Shown in pieces: positions 23,518-31,480 of a stretch of 64,000 nucleotides of DNA. A program made the translations under genes and the position numbers. The notes below the pieces were generated by a model that had not been told where the DNA came from, made no database searches, and saw nothing but the letters and a program-made list of their open reading frames with translations. The stretch is taken from contig NZ_VKKZ01000021.1 of assembly GCF_008271745.1 (NCBI RefSeq), positions 248,001 to 312,000 of the forward strand, given 5' to 3'. This DNA is from Rufibacter glacialis. GTDB lineage: Bacteria; Bacteroidota; Bacteroidia; Cytophagales; Hymenobacteraceae. Every line of letters begins with the position of its first letter. Positions within the stretch are counted from its first letter, which is position 1.

Positions 23518-25068
23518 ATGAAAAACCTCCTCTACCTTCTACTCGCCTTCACCATTTCCCCTGCCTCCGCGCAACAGGCTTCTACGGGTACAACGGCCGC
23601 CAACTACCCAGCTCCTATCAACTTCACCGCTGAGCAGGACCATCAGCACATGATGAAGCAGTTGGGCATCAAGGCGCTTCGGCCGGGTCCCAGTGGAGAC
23701 GAGAAAGCGCCCAATGCAGCCAACTATGATGAGGCCAAGGCGAACCCCTACCCTAACCTGCCGGAGTTGCTCACCCTGAAGAACGGCAAGAAGGTCACCA
23801 CCCCGGCCATTTGGTGGAACCAGCGGCGGCCAGAGATCGTGGAGGAGTTTGAGCGCGAGATTTACGGCCGAATTCCGAAAAATGTGCCCAAAGTAACTTG
23901 GCAGACGGTAATCTCTGAGCGGGAAATGGTGGGCTGGATTCCTGTCAATGCGAAACAGTTGGTAGGCAAGGTAGACAACTCGCAGTACCCTTTGCTGGAG
24001 GTGAACATTGCTATGACCGTGGTCACGCCCGCCAACGCCAAAGGTCCGGTGCCGGTCTTGATGATGTTCAGCCGAAGCGCCTTACCCGCGCCTGCCCAGC
24101 CGCCCAAAGAAAGCATGGAGAAAATCAACGCTGCTTTCAAGGAACTGCTGGTGAAACAAGACCCTTCGCTGAAAGCGGTGTTTGAGCAATACCCGGCTTA
24201 TAATCCCCTTACCGCCGCCTCGCCTACCTTCGGGCCCCCACCCGCCGGTGACCCGCCTCCTACGCATCAATTGCTGGCGGCCGGCTGGGGCTACGCCCTG
24301 ATTGAACCCGGCAGTATCCAGGCCGATAACGGCGCGGGACTGACCAAAGGCATCATCGGCTTAACGAACAAAGGCCAGCCCCGGAAGCCAGACGATTGGG
24401 GAGCGTTACGCGCTTGGGCCTGGGGTGCCTCCCGCGGACTGGACTACCTGGAAACCGATCCGGCGGTAGATGCCAAACGGGTGGGCATAGAAGGCGTGTC
24501 GCGGTTCGGGAAAGCGGCTTTGGTGGCGCAGGCGTTTGACCAGCGCTTTGCCATGGGCCTGATCGGTTCTTCCGGCGAAGGCGGGGCCAAGCTGCACCGG
24601 CGCAACTTCGGCGAAGCCGTGGAAAGCCTCACCGGCAGCGGCCAATACCACTGGATGGCGGGCAATTTCCTCAAATACGGCGCCTCTGAGGCTACCTTTG
24701 GCCCAAAAACCGCCAACGATCTTCCGGTAGACGCGCACCAACTCATTGCCTTATGCGCCCCTCGGCTCACGTTCATCAGCTACGGCATCCCTGAGCAAGG
24801 CGACGCCAAGTGGCTAGACCAACAGGGCAGTTACATGGCGACGGTGGCGGCCGGCCCGGTGTTCAAACTGCTGGGTGCCCGTGACCTGGGCGTAGGCCAT
24901 GATTACAAAACCGCGAAAATGCCGGCCGTAAACGTGGGTTTGCTGGACGGGGAATTAGCCTGGCGCCAACATGACGGCGGCCATACCGATGCCCCTAATT
25001 TCAAGTTCTTTCTTCCCTGGGCCGATAAGATGCTGAAACAAAAAACTGCCTCCCCTCCCAACCGCTGA
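23518..25068 (+). CDS. CE15-like glucuronoyl esterase family alpha/beta hydrolase
   Basis: 516 residues with a cleavable signal peptide (TISPASAQ). The nucleophile is S328 in GVSRFGKAA, the glucuronoyl-esterase form of the nucleophile elbow, followed by the family stretch GSSGEGGAKLHRRNFGEAVESL; the catalytic histidine is probably H489 in DGGHTD. CE15 enzymes cleave ester bonds between glucuronic acid on xylan and lignin, so the product would act on plant cell-wall material outside the cytoplasm. Bacteroidota also annotate these as acetylxylan esterases. The gene is preceded by the serine hydrolase gene and by a remnant of a paralogue (21844-21897). Confidence 0.82.
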   Translation: MKNLLYLLLAFTISPASAQQASTGTTAANYPAPINFTAEQDHQHMMKQLGIKALRPGPSGDEKAPNAANYDEAKANPYPNLPELLTLKNGKKVTTPAIWWNQRRPEIVEEFEREIYGRIPKNVPKVTWQTVISEREMVGWIPVNAKQLVGKVDNSQYPLLEVNIAMTVVTPANAKGPVPVLMMFSRSALPAPAQPPKESMEKINAAFKELLVKQDPSLKAVFEQYPAYNPLTAASPTFGPPPAGDPPPTHQLLAAGWGYALIEPGSIQADNGAGLTKGIIGLTNKGQPRKPDDWGALRAWAWGASRGLDYLETDPAVDAKRVGIEGVSRFGKAALVAQAFDQRFAMGLIGSSGEGGAKLHRRNFGEAVESLTGSGQYHWMAGNFLKYGASEATFGPKTANDLPVDAHQLIALCAPRLTFISYGIPEQGDAKWLDQQGSYMATVAAGPVFKLLGARDLGVGHDYKTAKMPAVNVGLLDGELAWRQHDGGHTDAPNFKFFLPWADKMLKQKTASPPNR

Positions 25069-25171
25069 CCAGATTCTGAAATGTTGCCCCAGACAATGGT
25101 GAAAATTTTCTTTCGTTGTCTTATCTGTTGCCTTATCTTTAGAAACTGTTTTCTTGTTGGTAATCTTAGGT

Positions 25172-26401
25172 ATGGTCTTTCTCAGCGCAAAACGTTTACT
25201 GTACAGATGTCTCCCCGCCTCCCTTTTCTGCCTCCTGCTGCTCAGTTGCCAGGAGTCGGGGAAGAAGAAGAAATTCTGGGGCAAGGAGGAGGAAACAAAG
25301 GAGGAGATCGCTATTCCGGCGTCTTTCACAGCAGACAGCGTCCGGAAACTGGGCCATCAACTGGATTCCGTTTTCAAGCACTTTCACAAAAGAAGGGGCT
25401 TTAACGGCACGGTGCTGGTGACCAAGTATGACCAGGTTGTCTACAAGGGCGCCTTCGGCATGGCCGATTTCTACAAGAAAGATTCCCTTACCGTAGAAAC
25501 CGCTTTCCAGCTGGCCTCGGTCTCCAAGCAGTTCACCGCCATGGCCATTATGATGCTGAAGGAAGACGGCGAACTCCGCTATGAAGACAGCGTGCAGCAG
25601 TATTTCCCGGAGTTCCCGTACCACGGCATCACCATCCGGCAGCTGCTCACCCACCAGAGCGGCCTGTCTAACTACACCTATTTCAGCGACAAACTCTGGC
25701 CAGACCGCAACAAGAACCTCACCAACCAGGACGTCATCAACCTCATGGTGGCCCACCAGCCCAGACCGTACTACAAACCCAACGTGCGGTTTGACTACAG
25801 CAACACCGGCTACAGTTTATTGGCCTCTATTGTGGAAAAGGTATCTAAAAAGTCGTTCGCCACGTTTCTGCGGGAGCGCATCTTTGAGCCGCTGGAGATG
25901 AAGAACACCTTTACCTACAGCCCAGACGTGGCCACCCTCACCGGCAAGATTGCCACCGGCCACACCCGCTTCCGCCAGAAACGCACCTCAGATTACCTGG
26001 ATACCGTGCTGGGCGACAAAGGCATTTACTCTAACGTAGAAGACCTCTACAAATGGGACCAGGCCCTGTACACACAGAAATTGGTCAGCAAAGAAACCCT
26101 GAAAGAGGCGTTTACCGGCGGTATTCTGAATAAGAAGAAAAAGCAGGAGGAAGATTACGGGTTCGGGTGGCGCCTGAAGCCTCTGGAAAACGGTGATACC
26201 GCCGTGTACCATGGCGGGCTGTGGCACGGCTTTTCCACGTATCTGCTCAGGAACCCCAAAGAGCACAGCGCCCTCATCATCCTCAGCAACTTGCCCAACG
26301 GCAGCTTCAGCTACCTGCAGGAGATCCGGAAATTCCTGTACCCGCCTCACCCAGACAGCGTTGCCCAGAACCAGAAACTGGCGGCCCGTACCCGGAGATA
26401 A
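25172..26401 (+). CDS. Serine hydrolase lipoprotein (beta-lactamase/class C fold)
   Basis: 409 residues from the ATG at 25172. A lipoprotein signal (FCLLLLS then C) is followed by a Lys/Glu-rich linker (KKKKFWGKEEETKEE). The class C fold is complete: nucleophile S116 and K119 in ASVSKQFT, YSN in FDYSNTGYSLLAS, and HGG in YHGGLWHGFSTY. Likely a D-Ala-D-Ala-type peptidase or esterase anchored in the envelope; the substrate cannot be read from sequence. It starts about 100 bases after the CE15 gene. A TTG at 25154 could also start the frame but lies before the signal peptide without support. Confidence 0.85.
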   Translation: MVFLSAKRLLYRCLPASLFCLLLLSCQESGKKKKFWGKEEETKEEIAIPASFTADSVRKLGHQLDSVFKHFHKRRGFNGTVLVTKYDQVVYKGAFGMADFYKKDSLTVETAFQLASVSKQFTAMAIMMLKEDGELRYEDSVQQYFPEFPYHGITIRQLLTHQSGLSNYTYFSDKLWPDRNKNLTNQDVINLMVAHQPRPYYKPNVRFDYSNTGYSLLASIVEKVSKKSFATFLRERIFEPLEMKNTFTYSPDVATLTGKIATGHTRFRQKRTSDYLDTVLGDKGIYSNVEDLYKWDQALYTQKLVSKETLKEAFTGGILNKKKKQEEDYGFGWRLKPLENGDTAVYHGGLWHGFSTYLLRNPKEHSALIILSNLPNGSFSYLQEIRKFLYPPHPDSVAQNQKLAARTRR

Positions 26402-26430
26402 GGTTCTATTTGATGGCGTGATCAGATACC

Positions 26431-26458
26431 GTAGAGACAAGGCATGCCTTGTCTCTAC
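26431..26458. repeat. REP-like 28-base perfect palindrome, copy 1
   Basis: Perfect palindrome with half-site GTAGAGACAAGGCA, 30 bases after the serine hydrolase stop and 76 bases before the RAYT start. Identical to the core of 27226-27253. Confidence 0.9.
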
Positions 26459-26534
26459 CACGCATTCCTTTCTCCTTCAAAAACTTATTATAGATTAGCC
26501 GTTTATCTATGGATAAAAATTAGATAAACAGGGC

Positions 26535-27164
26535 ATGCCTGATAAATTCCAACATAAATACCGGATTGCTTCTGCCCGTTTGCAGCACTGGGATTACGGA
26601 TGGAATGCGGCCTATTTCATCACCATCTGTACCAAAGACCGGCAACATTATTTTGGAAGCATTCTTGATGGGGAAATGCAGTTATCAGAGATTGGCAGAT
26701 TGGCCTATACGGTTTGGGCTGAGATTCCCAGCCATTTCCCGTTTGTGGAATTAGATTCCTTTGTGGTTATGCCCAACCATGTGCATGGCCTCCTTCTGAT
26801 TCAGAAACCGGAGGAACCACCTGCGGATCATTCGGCAGGCCCCTCAACCCCTGTAGAGACAAGGCAGTGCCTTGTCTCTACGATTCCTGGTCCGCCTATT
26901 CTTGATTCACCCGTTCAAGAACCTCCTACTGATAAAACAATAGGTCAACAACGGTTCCAGAACCAGGGCAAACACACCTTATCCTCTATTATTGGTTCCT
27001 ACAAATCTGCCGTCACCAGATTTGCACGTTCAATTCAGCCTAATTTTGCATGGCAGGCACGGTTTCATGACCATATTATCCGCAATGCAAAAGACCATAA
27101 AAATATTGCCCATTACATTTATCATAACCCGCAGAATTGGGCTGATGACAAATTCTATTCATAG
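26535..27164 (+). CDS. REP-associated tyrosine transposase (RAYT, Y1/HUH family)
   Basis: 209 residues, the usual RAYT size. The HUH metal motif is H82-V-H84 in MPNHVHGLLL, the likely nucleophile is Y156 in IIGSYKSAVTRF, and the family C-terminus FHDHIIRNAKDHKNIAHYIYHNPQNW is present. RAYTs act on REP palindromes by single-strand nicking and are usually domesticated. Palindromes of one type flank it (26431-26458 and 27216-27263), and a third copy lies inside the gene (26853-26881), coding V107-T116 in a linker between the HUH core and the tyrosine region. Confidence 0.92.
   Translation: MPDKFQHKYRIASARLQHWDYGWNAAYFITICTKDRQHYFGSILDGEMQLSEIGRLAYTVWAEIPSHFPFVELDSFVVMPNHVHGLLLIQKPEEPPADHSAGPSTPVETRQCLVSTIPGPPILDSPVQEPPTDKTIGQQRFQNQGKHTLSSIIGSYKSAVTRFARSIQPNFAWQARFHDHIIRNAKDHKNIAHYIYHNPQNWADDKFYS
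26853..26881. repeat. REP-like palindrome inside the RAYT gene, copy 2
   Basis: A 29-base palindrome with arms GTAGAGACAAGGCA and its complement around one central G. It lies in frame within the transposase gene, encoding VETRQCLVST. Confidence 0.9.
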
Positions 27165-27215
27165 ATGTTTGCTGTTCCAGCGGAAATGCGGATTTGCACT
27201 GTTCTTGGTGGAAAT

Positions 27216-27263
27216 GATCGTCCTTGTAGAGACAAGGCATGCCTTGTCTCTACAAGGACGATC
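27216..27263. repeat. REP-like 48-base perfect palindrome, copy 3
   Basis: The 28-base core (27226-27253) is identical to copy 1 and is extended by perfectly matched 10-base arms (GATCGTCCTT and complement), giving a 48-base perfect palindrome. It lies 51 bases after the RAYT stop, between the convergent RAYT and luciferase-like genes. Confidence 0.92.
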
Positions 27264-27324
27264 ACGGTATCTGCAACGGAATACATTCAACGCGGCATAA
27301 AAAATCAGATGGCCATTTTAGGAA

Positions 27325-28365
27325 TCACCCCTTTTCTGCCACTGCCTTCTTCACCGCCGGGGCCACCACGGTACCTAACAACTCAATAGCCCGCAGCACC
27401 TGCGCGTGCGGCAGGGTGCCTACGCTGATGTGCAGCAGGAAACGGGTGTTGCCGAACAACTCGTGCTCCCATAGGATCTTGTCAATCACCTGCTGCGGAC
27501 TGCCTACCAGCAAGGAGCCCTCGGGGCCGCGCATGAGGTCATACTGTTCGCGGCTCATGCCAGACCATCCGCGCTCGCGGCCAATTTTGCCCATGAGGTA
27601 CGCGTACGGGCCGTAGAACTCGTTGGCCGCCTTCTGCGAATCATCTGCCAGGTAGCCGTGCGAATTAATGGCCAGTTGTAGGTTCTGCGCCTGAAACCCA
27701 GATTGCAGGTAGACTTTCTTGTAAAGGTCCGTGAAAGGCACAAACCGTTCAGGCATGCCGCCAATGATGGCCAGGGCCATGGGCAAACCATACTGGGCGG
27801 CCCGTATGACCGATTCTGGGGTTCCGCCCACGGCTACCCAAATGGGAAGTTCCGCCTGGTAGGGCCTGGGGTACACGCCCAGGTCATCAATGGCCGCGCG
27901 GTGCTTGCCAGACCAGGTGACCTTCTCGCTTTTGTTCAACTGAATAAGCAGGTCCAGCTTCTCCGCGAACAGCGAATGGTAGTCTTTCATATCCTGCCCA
28001 AAAAGCGGAAAAGACTCAATAAACGACCCGCGCCCTGCCATGATCTCAGCGCGGCCCTCAGACAAGAGGTCCACGTGCGCGAAATCCTGGAATACCCGCA
28101 CGGGGTCATCTGAGCTTAACACCGTCACAGCGCTGGACAGCTTGATCTTTTTGGTTTTCACCGCGGCCGCGGCCAGCACCACCGCCGGCGAGGAGACAAT
28201 GAAATCTGAGCGGTGGTGTTCCCCAATAGAGAAAACATCCAGGCCCACCTGGTCGGCGAGCTCAATTTCTTCCATCAGGTTCCGCATCCGCTCGTGCGGG
28301 GGAAGCACTTTTCCGGTAGCCGGGTCTGGGGTATTCTCTACGAAGGTGGTGATGCCTATTTCCAT
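27325..28365 (-). CDS. LLM class flavin-dependent oxidoreductase
   Basis: 346 residues with the bacterial luciferase-like TIM barrel: EIGITTF at the first strand, SIGEHHRSDFIVSSP at the flavin-binding loop, and LSSAVTVLSSDDPVRVFQDFA, all typical of the LLM alkanal-monooxygenase-like group. It should use reduced FMN or F420; FMN is expected in this phylum. Substrate unknown. The ATG at 28365 is preferred to an in-frame TTG two codons upstream. It is divergent from pirin with about 150 bases between. Confidence 0.9.
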   Translation of the reverse strand: MEIGITTFVENTPDPATGKVLPPHERMRNLMEEIELADQVGLDVFSIGEHHRSDFIVSSPAVVLAAAAVKTKKIKLSSAVTVLSSDDPVRVFQDFAHVDLLSEGRAEIMAGRGSFIESFPLFGQDMKDYHSLFAEKLDLLIQLNKSEKVTWSGKHRAAIDDLGVYPRPYQAELPIWVAVGGTPESVIRAAQYGLPMALAIIGGMPERFVPFTDLYKKVYLQSGFQAQNLQLAINSHGYLADDSQKAANEFYGPYAYLMGKIGRERGWSGMSREQYDLMRGPEGSLLVGSPQQVIDKILWEHELFGNTRFLLHISVGTLPHAQVLRAIELLGTVVAPAVKKAVAEKG

Positions 28366-28515
28366 AATCAATGTTACTACATCTTTTAGAACGATAAAAG
28401 TGTGAAGGAGTTGAGGAAACCAGGTTTCTCAGAGAAACCCCTCTTTTGCCGGTTCCTGCTTGCCATCTTCCTGTTTTACGGCTAACTTCAGGAAACCACA
28501 GCCAAAACACTGCCT

Positions 28516-29430
28516 ATGCTGGACCTTGTGATTGATGCCCGAAAAGCCTCCCTGGCTCCCGGAATGGAGGTTCGCCGGATTCTGCCTTTCCGCCTGCGCC
28601 GGATGGTGGGTCCCTTCATCTTCATGGACCATGCCGGCCCGGTAAACGTGCAGCCACCCTTGGTGACCTCTCTGGATGTACTGCCGCACCCGCACATAGG
28701 TTTGTCCACGGTCAGTTACCTGTTCGGTGGGCAAGTCACGCACCGCGATAGCCTGGGCGTGGAGCAGATCATCAGACCCGGTGAGGTGAACTGGATGACC
28801 GCCGGCAGCGGCATTGCCCATTCAGAACGGTTTGAAGACCCGGCTACCCTGGCCGGCGGAAAACTGGAGATGATCCAGACCTGGGTGGCCCTCCCGGAGA
28901 AAGACGAGGAAGCCGCCCCCGCCTTTGACAATTACCAACCGGAACAGCTTCCCATTTTCACGGAGGCCGGCGTCTGGATGCGCCTCATTGCCGGTGATGC
29001 CTATGGGCTGAGAAACGGGGTTAAAACCCACTCGCCACTTTTTTACCTGCACGTGGTACTGGAGCAGGGCACCCGGTTTGGCTTACCCCAGGAACACACA
29101 GAGCGGGCCATTTACGTAGCCAAAGGCAGTATTGAAGTAGCGGGCCGCACGTACGGCACGGGCCAGATGCTGGTCTTCAACCAAGGCATAGATCCTGTTA
29201 TTTTGGCCAAGGAACCGGCTACCCTCATGCTTCTGGGCGGTGAACCACTGGGCGAACGGTTTATCTGGTGGAATTTCGTCTCCAGCCGGAAGGACCGCAT
29301 TGAACAGGCCAAAGCCGACTGGAAAGCCGGCCGCATTCTGTTACCACCCACCGATAACCAGGAATTCGTGCCGCTGCCCGAAGACAAGTCGCGACCCGCT
29401 GGTAGCCCTTCGCCGCAGGCACTCTCCTAG
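28516..29430 (+). CDS. Pirin family protein
   Basis: 304 residues forming a bicupin. The single metal site is complete in the N-terminal cupin: H58 and H60 in HPHIG, H102 and E104 in GSGIAHSER. The C-terminal cupin (about 180-290) lacks metal ligands, as usual. Bacterial pirins include quercetin 2,3-dioxygenases and regulators of other enzymes; the role here is open. It is divergent from the luciferase-like gene. Confidence 0.92.
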   Translation: MLDLVIDARKASLAPGMEVRRILPFRLRRMVGPFIFMDHAGPVNVQPPLVTSLDVLPHPHIGLSTVSYLFGGQVTHRDSLGVEQIIRPGEVNWMTAGSGIAHSERFEDPATLAGGKLEMIQTWVALPEKDEEAAPAFDNYQPEQLPIFTEAGVWMRLIAGDAYGLRNGVKTHSPLFYLHVVLEQGTRFGLPQEHTERAIYVAKGSIEVAGRTYGTGQMLVFNQGIDPVILAKEPATLMLLGGEPLGERFIWWNFVSSRKDRIEQAKADWKAGRILLPPTDNQEFVPLPEDKSRPAGSPSPQALS

Positions 29431-29604
29431 TGCGCGTTTGAAGCTCCTCTGAACAGGCCACTGCCTGTTACTTGCAACCCTCAGATCCTCTAGCGATCAT
29501 CCCAATGGATCCTCTCTGAACACCAGGTGGAGACCAGAAACCACAAAGAAACGGGGCGGTTCCGAAAAGCCAGACGAGTAGGTTCACCTTCATTCAGACC
29601 AGCC

Positions 29605-29877
29605 ATGCCCAAGTACCTCATTGAACGGGAAGTTCCCGGCGCCAGCCAACTCACCGCCGACCAACTGAAAGGCATTTCACAGACGTCTTGTAGTGTCTTG
29701 TCTCAAATGGGCCCTCAGATCCAGTGGCAGCAAAGCTATGTTGCCGGTGACAAGATCTATTGCGTGTACATTGCCCCAAACGAAGCGATGATCCGGGAAC
29801 ACGCCCAAAAAGGAGGTTTCCCAGCCAACTCCATCAAAGAGGTTTCTTTCATCATTGATCCCACTACCGCAGAATAA
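29605..29877 (+). CDS. DUF4242 domain-containing small protein
   Basis: 90 residues from the ATG at 29605 (MPKYLIEREVPGASQ). The whole protein matches the DUF4242 ferredoxin-like fold (SCO4226-type, some members bind nickel), with the family's GDKIYCVYIAPNE and REHAQKGGFPANSI stretches. The frame is open upstream, but the conserved domain begins at this methionine. Two strong hairpins follow. Function unknown. Confidence 0.85.
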   Translation: MPKYLIEREVPGASQLTADQLKGISQTSCSVLSQMGPQIQWQQSYVAGDKIYCVYIAPNEAMIREHAQKGGFPANSIKEVSFIIDPTTAE

Positions 29878-29941
29878 GGCGGCTTCTATTCGCTCGGGAA
29901 GCAACGCTTCAGATAAAGCACCCTTTATGGAATCTACAGGA

Positions 29942-29979
29942 GAAAGGGTACCAAGGAAAATCCCTCTTGGTACCCTTTC
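29942..29979. terminator. Hairpin terminator after the DUF4242 gene
   Basis: Perfect 14-base arms (29942-29955 and 29966-29979) with a 10-base loop, ending in TTTC. It lies 65 bases after the stop codon. Confidence 0.75.
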
Positions 29980-30020
29980 CCATTCTGCCATCTTGTTTCA
30001 AAGCCTCTGCGGGGAGAGGC

Positions 30021-30053
30021 AAGCGGCAGGGCAAGGCTTCAATCCTGCCGCTT
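30021..30053. repeat. Short inverted repeat
   Basis: Arms AAGCGGCAGG (30021-30030) and its complement (30044-30053) around 13 bases. It sits between two terminators, so its role is unclear. Confidence 0.5.
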
Positions 30054-30143
30054 GAGGCTGTCGCTGCTCCGGTATCTTTCAGGCCTCTTTTCTGAAAAAC
30101 AGGCGCAAAAAGCACCCTGCCGGAGGGGCCTTTACTAAATCAG

Positions 30144-30185
30144 AAAGCCCTGGGATTGATATCTAGTATCAATCCCAGGGCTTTT
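30144..30185. terminator. Strong bidirectional terminator
   Basis: Perfect 18-base arms (30144-30161 and 30167-30184) with the 5-base loop TCTAG, followed by T-rich sequence on the plus strand and TTTC on the minus strand. It separates the convergent DUF4242 and 30257 genes. Confidence 0.9.
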
Positions 30186-30256
30186 ATAGTTATCTAGCCG
30201 CTTTTACAAGCAATCATTTTTGGCCTACTTTTCAGGAAAAAGGCTTGAAACAGCCG

Positions 30257-31198
30257 TTAGCGTTTACTGGTCTTGCCCTGCCCCAGCCCTATCTGCAGGC
30301 CTAAAGACGGCACAATGGTGATGCCGGAATAACTTTCCTGCTCGTTCTGCAGCAGATTATAGGTGCCGTAATTCTGGTAGTACATAGACAGGGCGGGCAG
30401 AAGATAGATGCGGCGGGCACCAATCTTGGCATTCACGAAGAACCCGTAAGACGGGAAACTCTGTTTCTGGGTGAGGCCTTCCACCTTCATTGATTTCCCA
30501 CCTACTTTCTCGTACAGGCGTCCTGGCTCTAGACCGTATTCCAGAAACGTATGGTTGTAGGCCACCCCAAAAGAGACGTTCCCGAACTCTTCATCCACGC
30601 CAAAGGATTTGCTGAACACCAGGGGCACCAGCACATCGCGGCGGGTGGCTTTGAACTGCACAATGGGGGCCAGCTTATCCAGGAAGATGCCCTCCAGAAT
30701 GCCTGAACTCTGCCCGGCGTACTGTACGCCCATGCTCCCGTACCACTGACCAGAGCCGCCGGCGGTGGTTCCGCCTAACGGGCCCATGAACTGGTACATG
30801 GCATCTAGCACGTGTACACCAGAGGCATATTTGTACCCCACGTCTACCCGGGGCACCAGGCCGTAGCGCACATAGAAATCAAAGGTGGGTCCTACGGGGT
30901 CCAGGGTGTAGGCAAGAGCGGCCTTGGTAGCCACCCGCACCTGGTCGTTGTAAAAAACAGTGTCACGGTTGGCTAGGGCCTCAATGGCAGCCTCGGTGAT
31001 GTCTTTGAGTTGGCTGATGGGTTCCGTGGCCACGTTGCCGCCTACGTTCGCACCTATCTTGAACTCCCCGTGGGGCGTTACCCGGCCCGAGTGGATGATG
31101 GATCGGGGAGCGGTGCAGCTTGCTGCCGCTGAGACTACTACCACACATGCAATCGCCTGCCAAAGGCGCAGGGAACTCAGGACTCTACACATACCCAT
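30257..31198 (-). CDS. Predicted envelope lipoprotein, beta-barrel-like, function unknown
   Basis: 313 residues. A hydrophobic stretch (ACVVVVSAAAS) ends in a lipobox-like cysteine (C28, followed by TAPRSI), predicting a lipoprotein. The rest is rich in alternating strand patterns with many aromatic residues (FDFYVRYGLVPRVDVGYKYASG; YGFFVNAKIGARRIYLLPALSMYY), as in outer-membrane barrel-type proteins. I do not recognise a named family. The gene begins 33 bases downstream of tRNA-Gly on the same strand, so the tRNA promoter could drive it. Confidence 0.75.
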   Translation of the reverse strand: MGMCRVLSSLRLWQAIACVVVVSAAASCTAPRSIIHSGRVTPHGEFKIGANVGGNVATEPISQLKDITEAAIEALANRDTVFYNDQVRVATKAALAYTLDPVGPTFDFYVRYGLVPRVDVGYKYASGVHVLDAMYQFMGPLGGTTAGGSGQWYGSMGVQYAGQSSGILEGIFLDKLAPIVQFKATRRDVLVPLVFSKSFGVDEEFGNVSFGVAYNHTFLEYGLEPGRLYEKVGGKSMKVEGLTQKQSFPSYGFFVNAKIGARRIYLLPALSMYYQNYGTYNLLQNEQESYSGITIVPSLGLQIGLGQGKTSKR

Positions 31199-31231
31199 CT
31201 TAAAGAAACCGGAACGAAAAAGGAGAAAATT

Positions 31232-31307
31232 TGGAGCGAGAAACGGGATTCGAACCCGCGGCCCTCAGCTTGGGAAGCTGATGCTCTACCAACTGAGCTA
31301 CTCTCGC
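31232..31307 (-). tRNA. tRNA-Gly (anticodon CCC)
   Basis: The minus strand gives a full cloverleaf of 73 bases plus an encoded CCA (31232-31234). The acceptor stem is GCGAGAG, the D arm TAGCTCAGTTGGTAGAGC, the anticodon stem TCAGC/GCTGA around TTCCCAA (anticodon CCC), and the T arm GCGGGTTCGAATCCCGT. Confidence 0.93.
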
Positions 31308-31480
31308 TGAATGCCTGCTTGGCTGAACAAATATAAGCGGGTTTTCTATGAACCACAAGCCCCCAGGCCTCCTTCTTCTTGCCTGTTCTCCATCTTTGCC
31401 CCCTTAAAACAATCCGTATTTATAGCGCTTGCGTATGTTAATTACCACAGACAGCTCCTGTTTGCCTTAATCCTACTACT

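Noticed and set aside
21934-26401. Polysaccharide utilisation locus around the CE15 gene
   Set aside because: No SusC/D pair, glycoside hydrolases or hybrid regulators nearby; only esterase and serine hydrolases.
26853-26881. Palindrome as a transcription terminator inside the RAYT gene
   Set aside because: No T run follows, and the same sequence occurs intergenically as REP-like elements, so a repeat is the better call.
26431-27263. CRISPR array
   Set aside because: Only three copies, palindromic, irregular spacing, and spaced by a gene; no cas genes.
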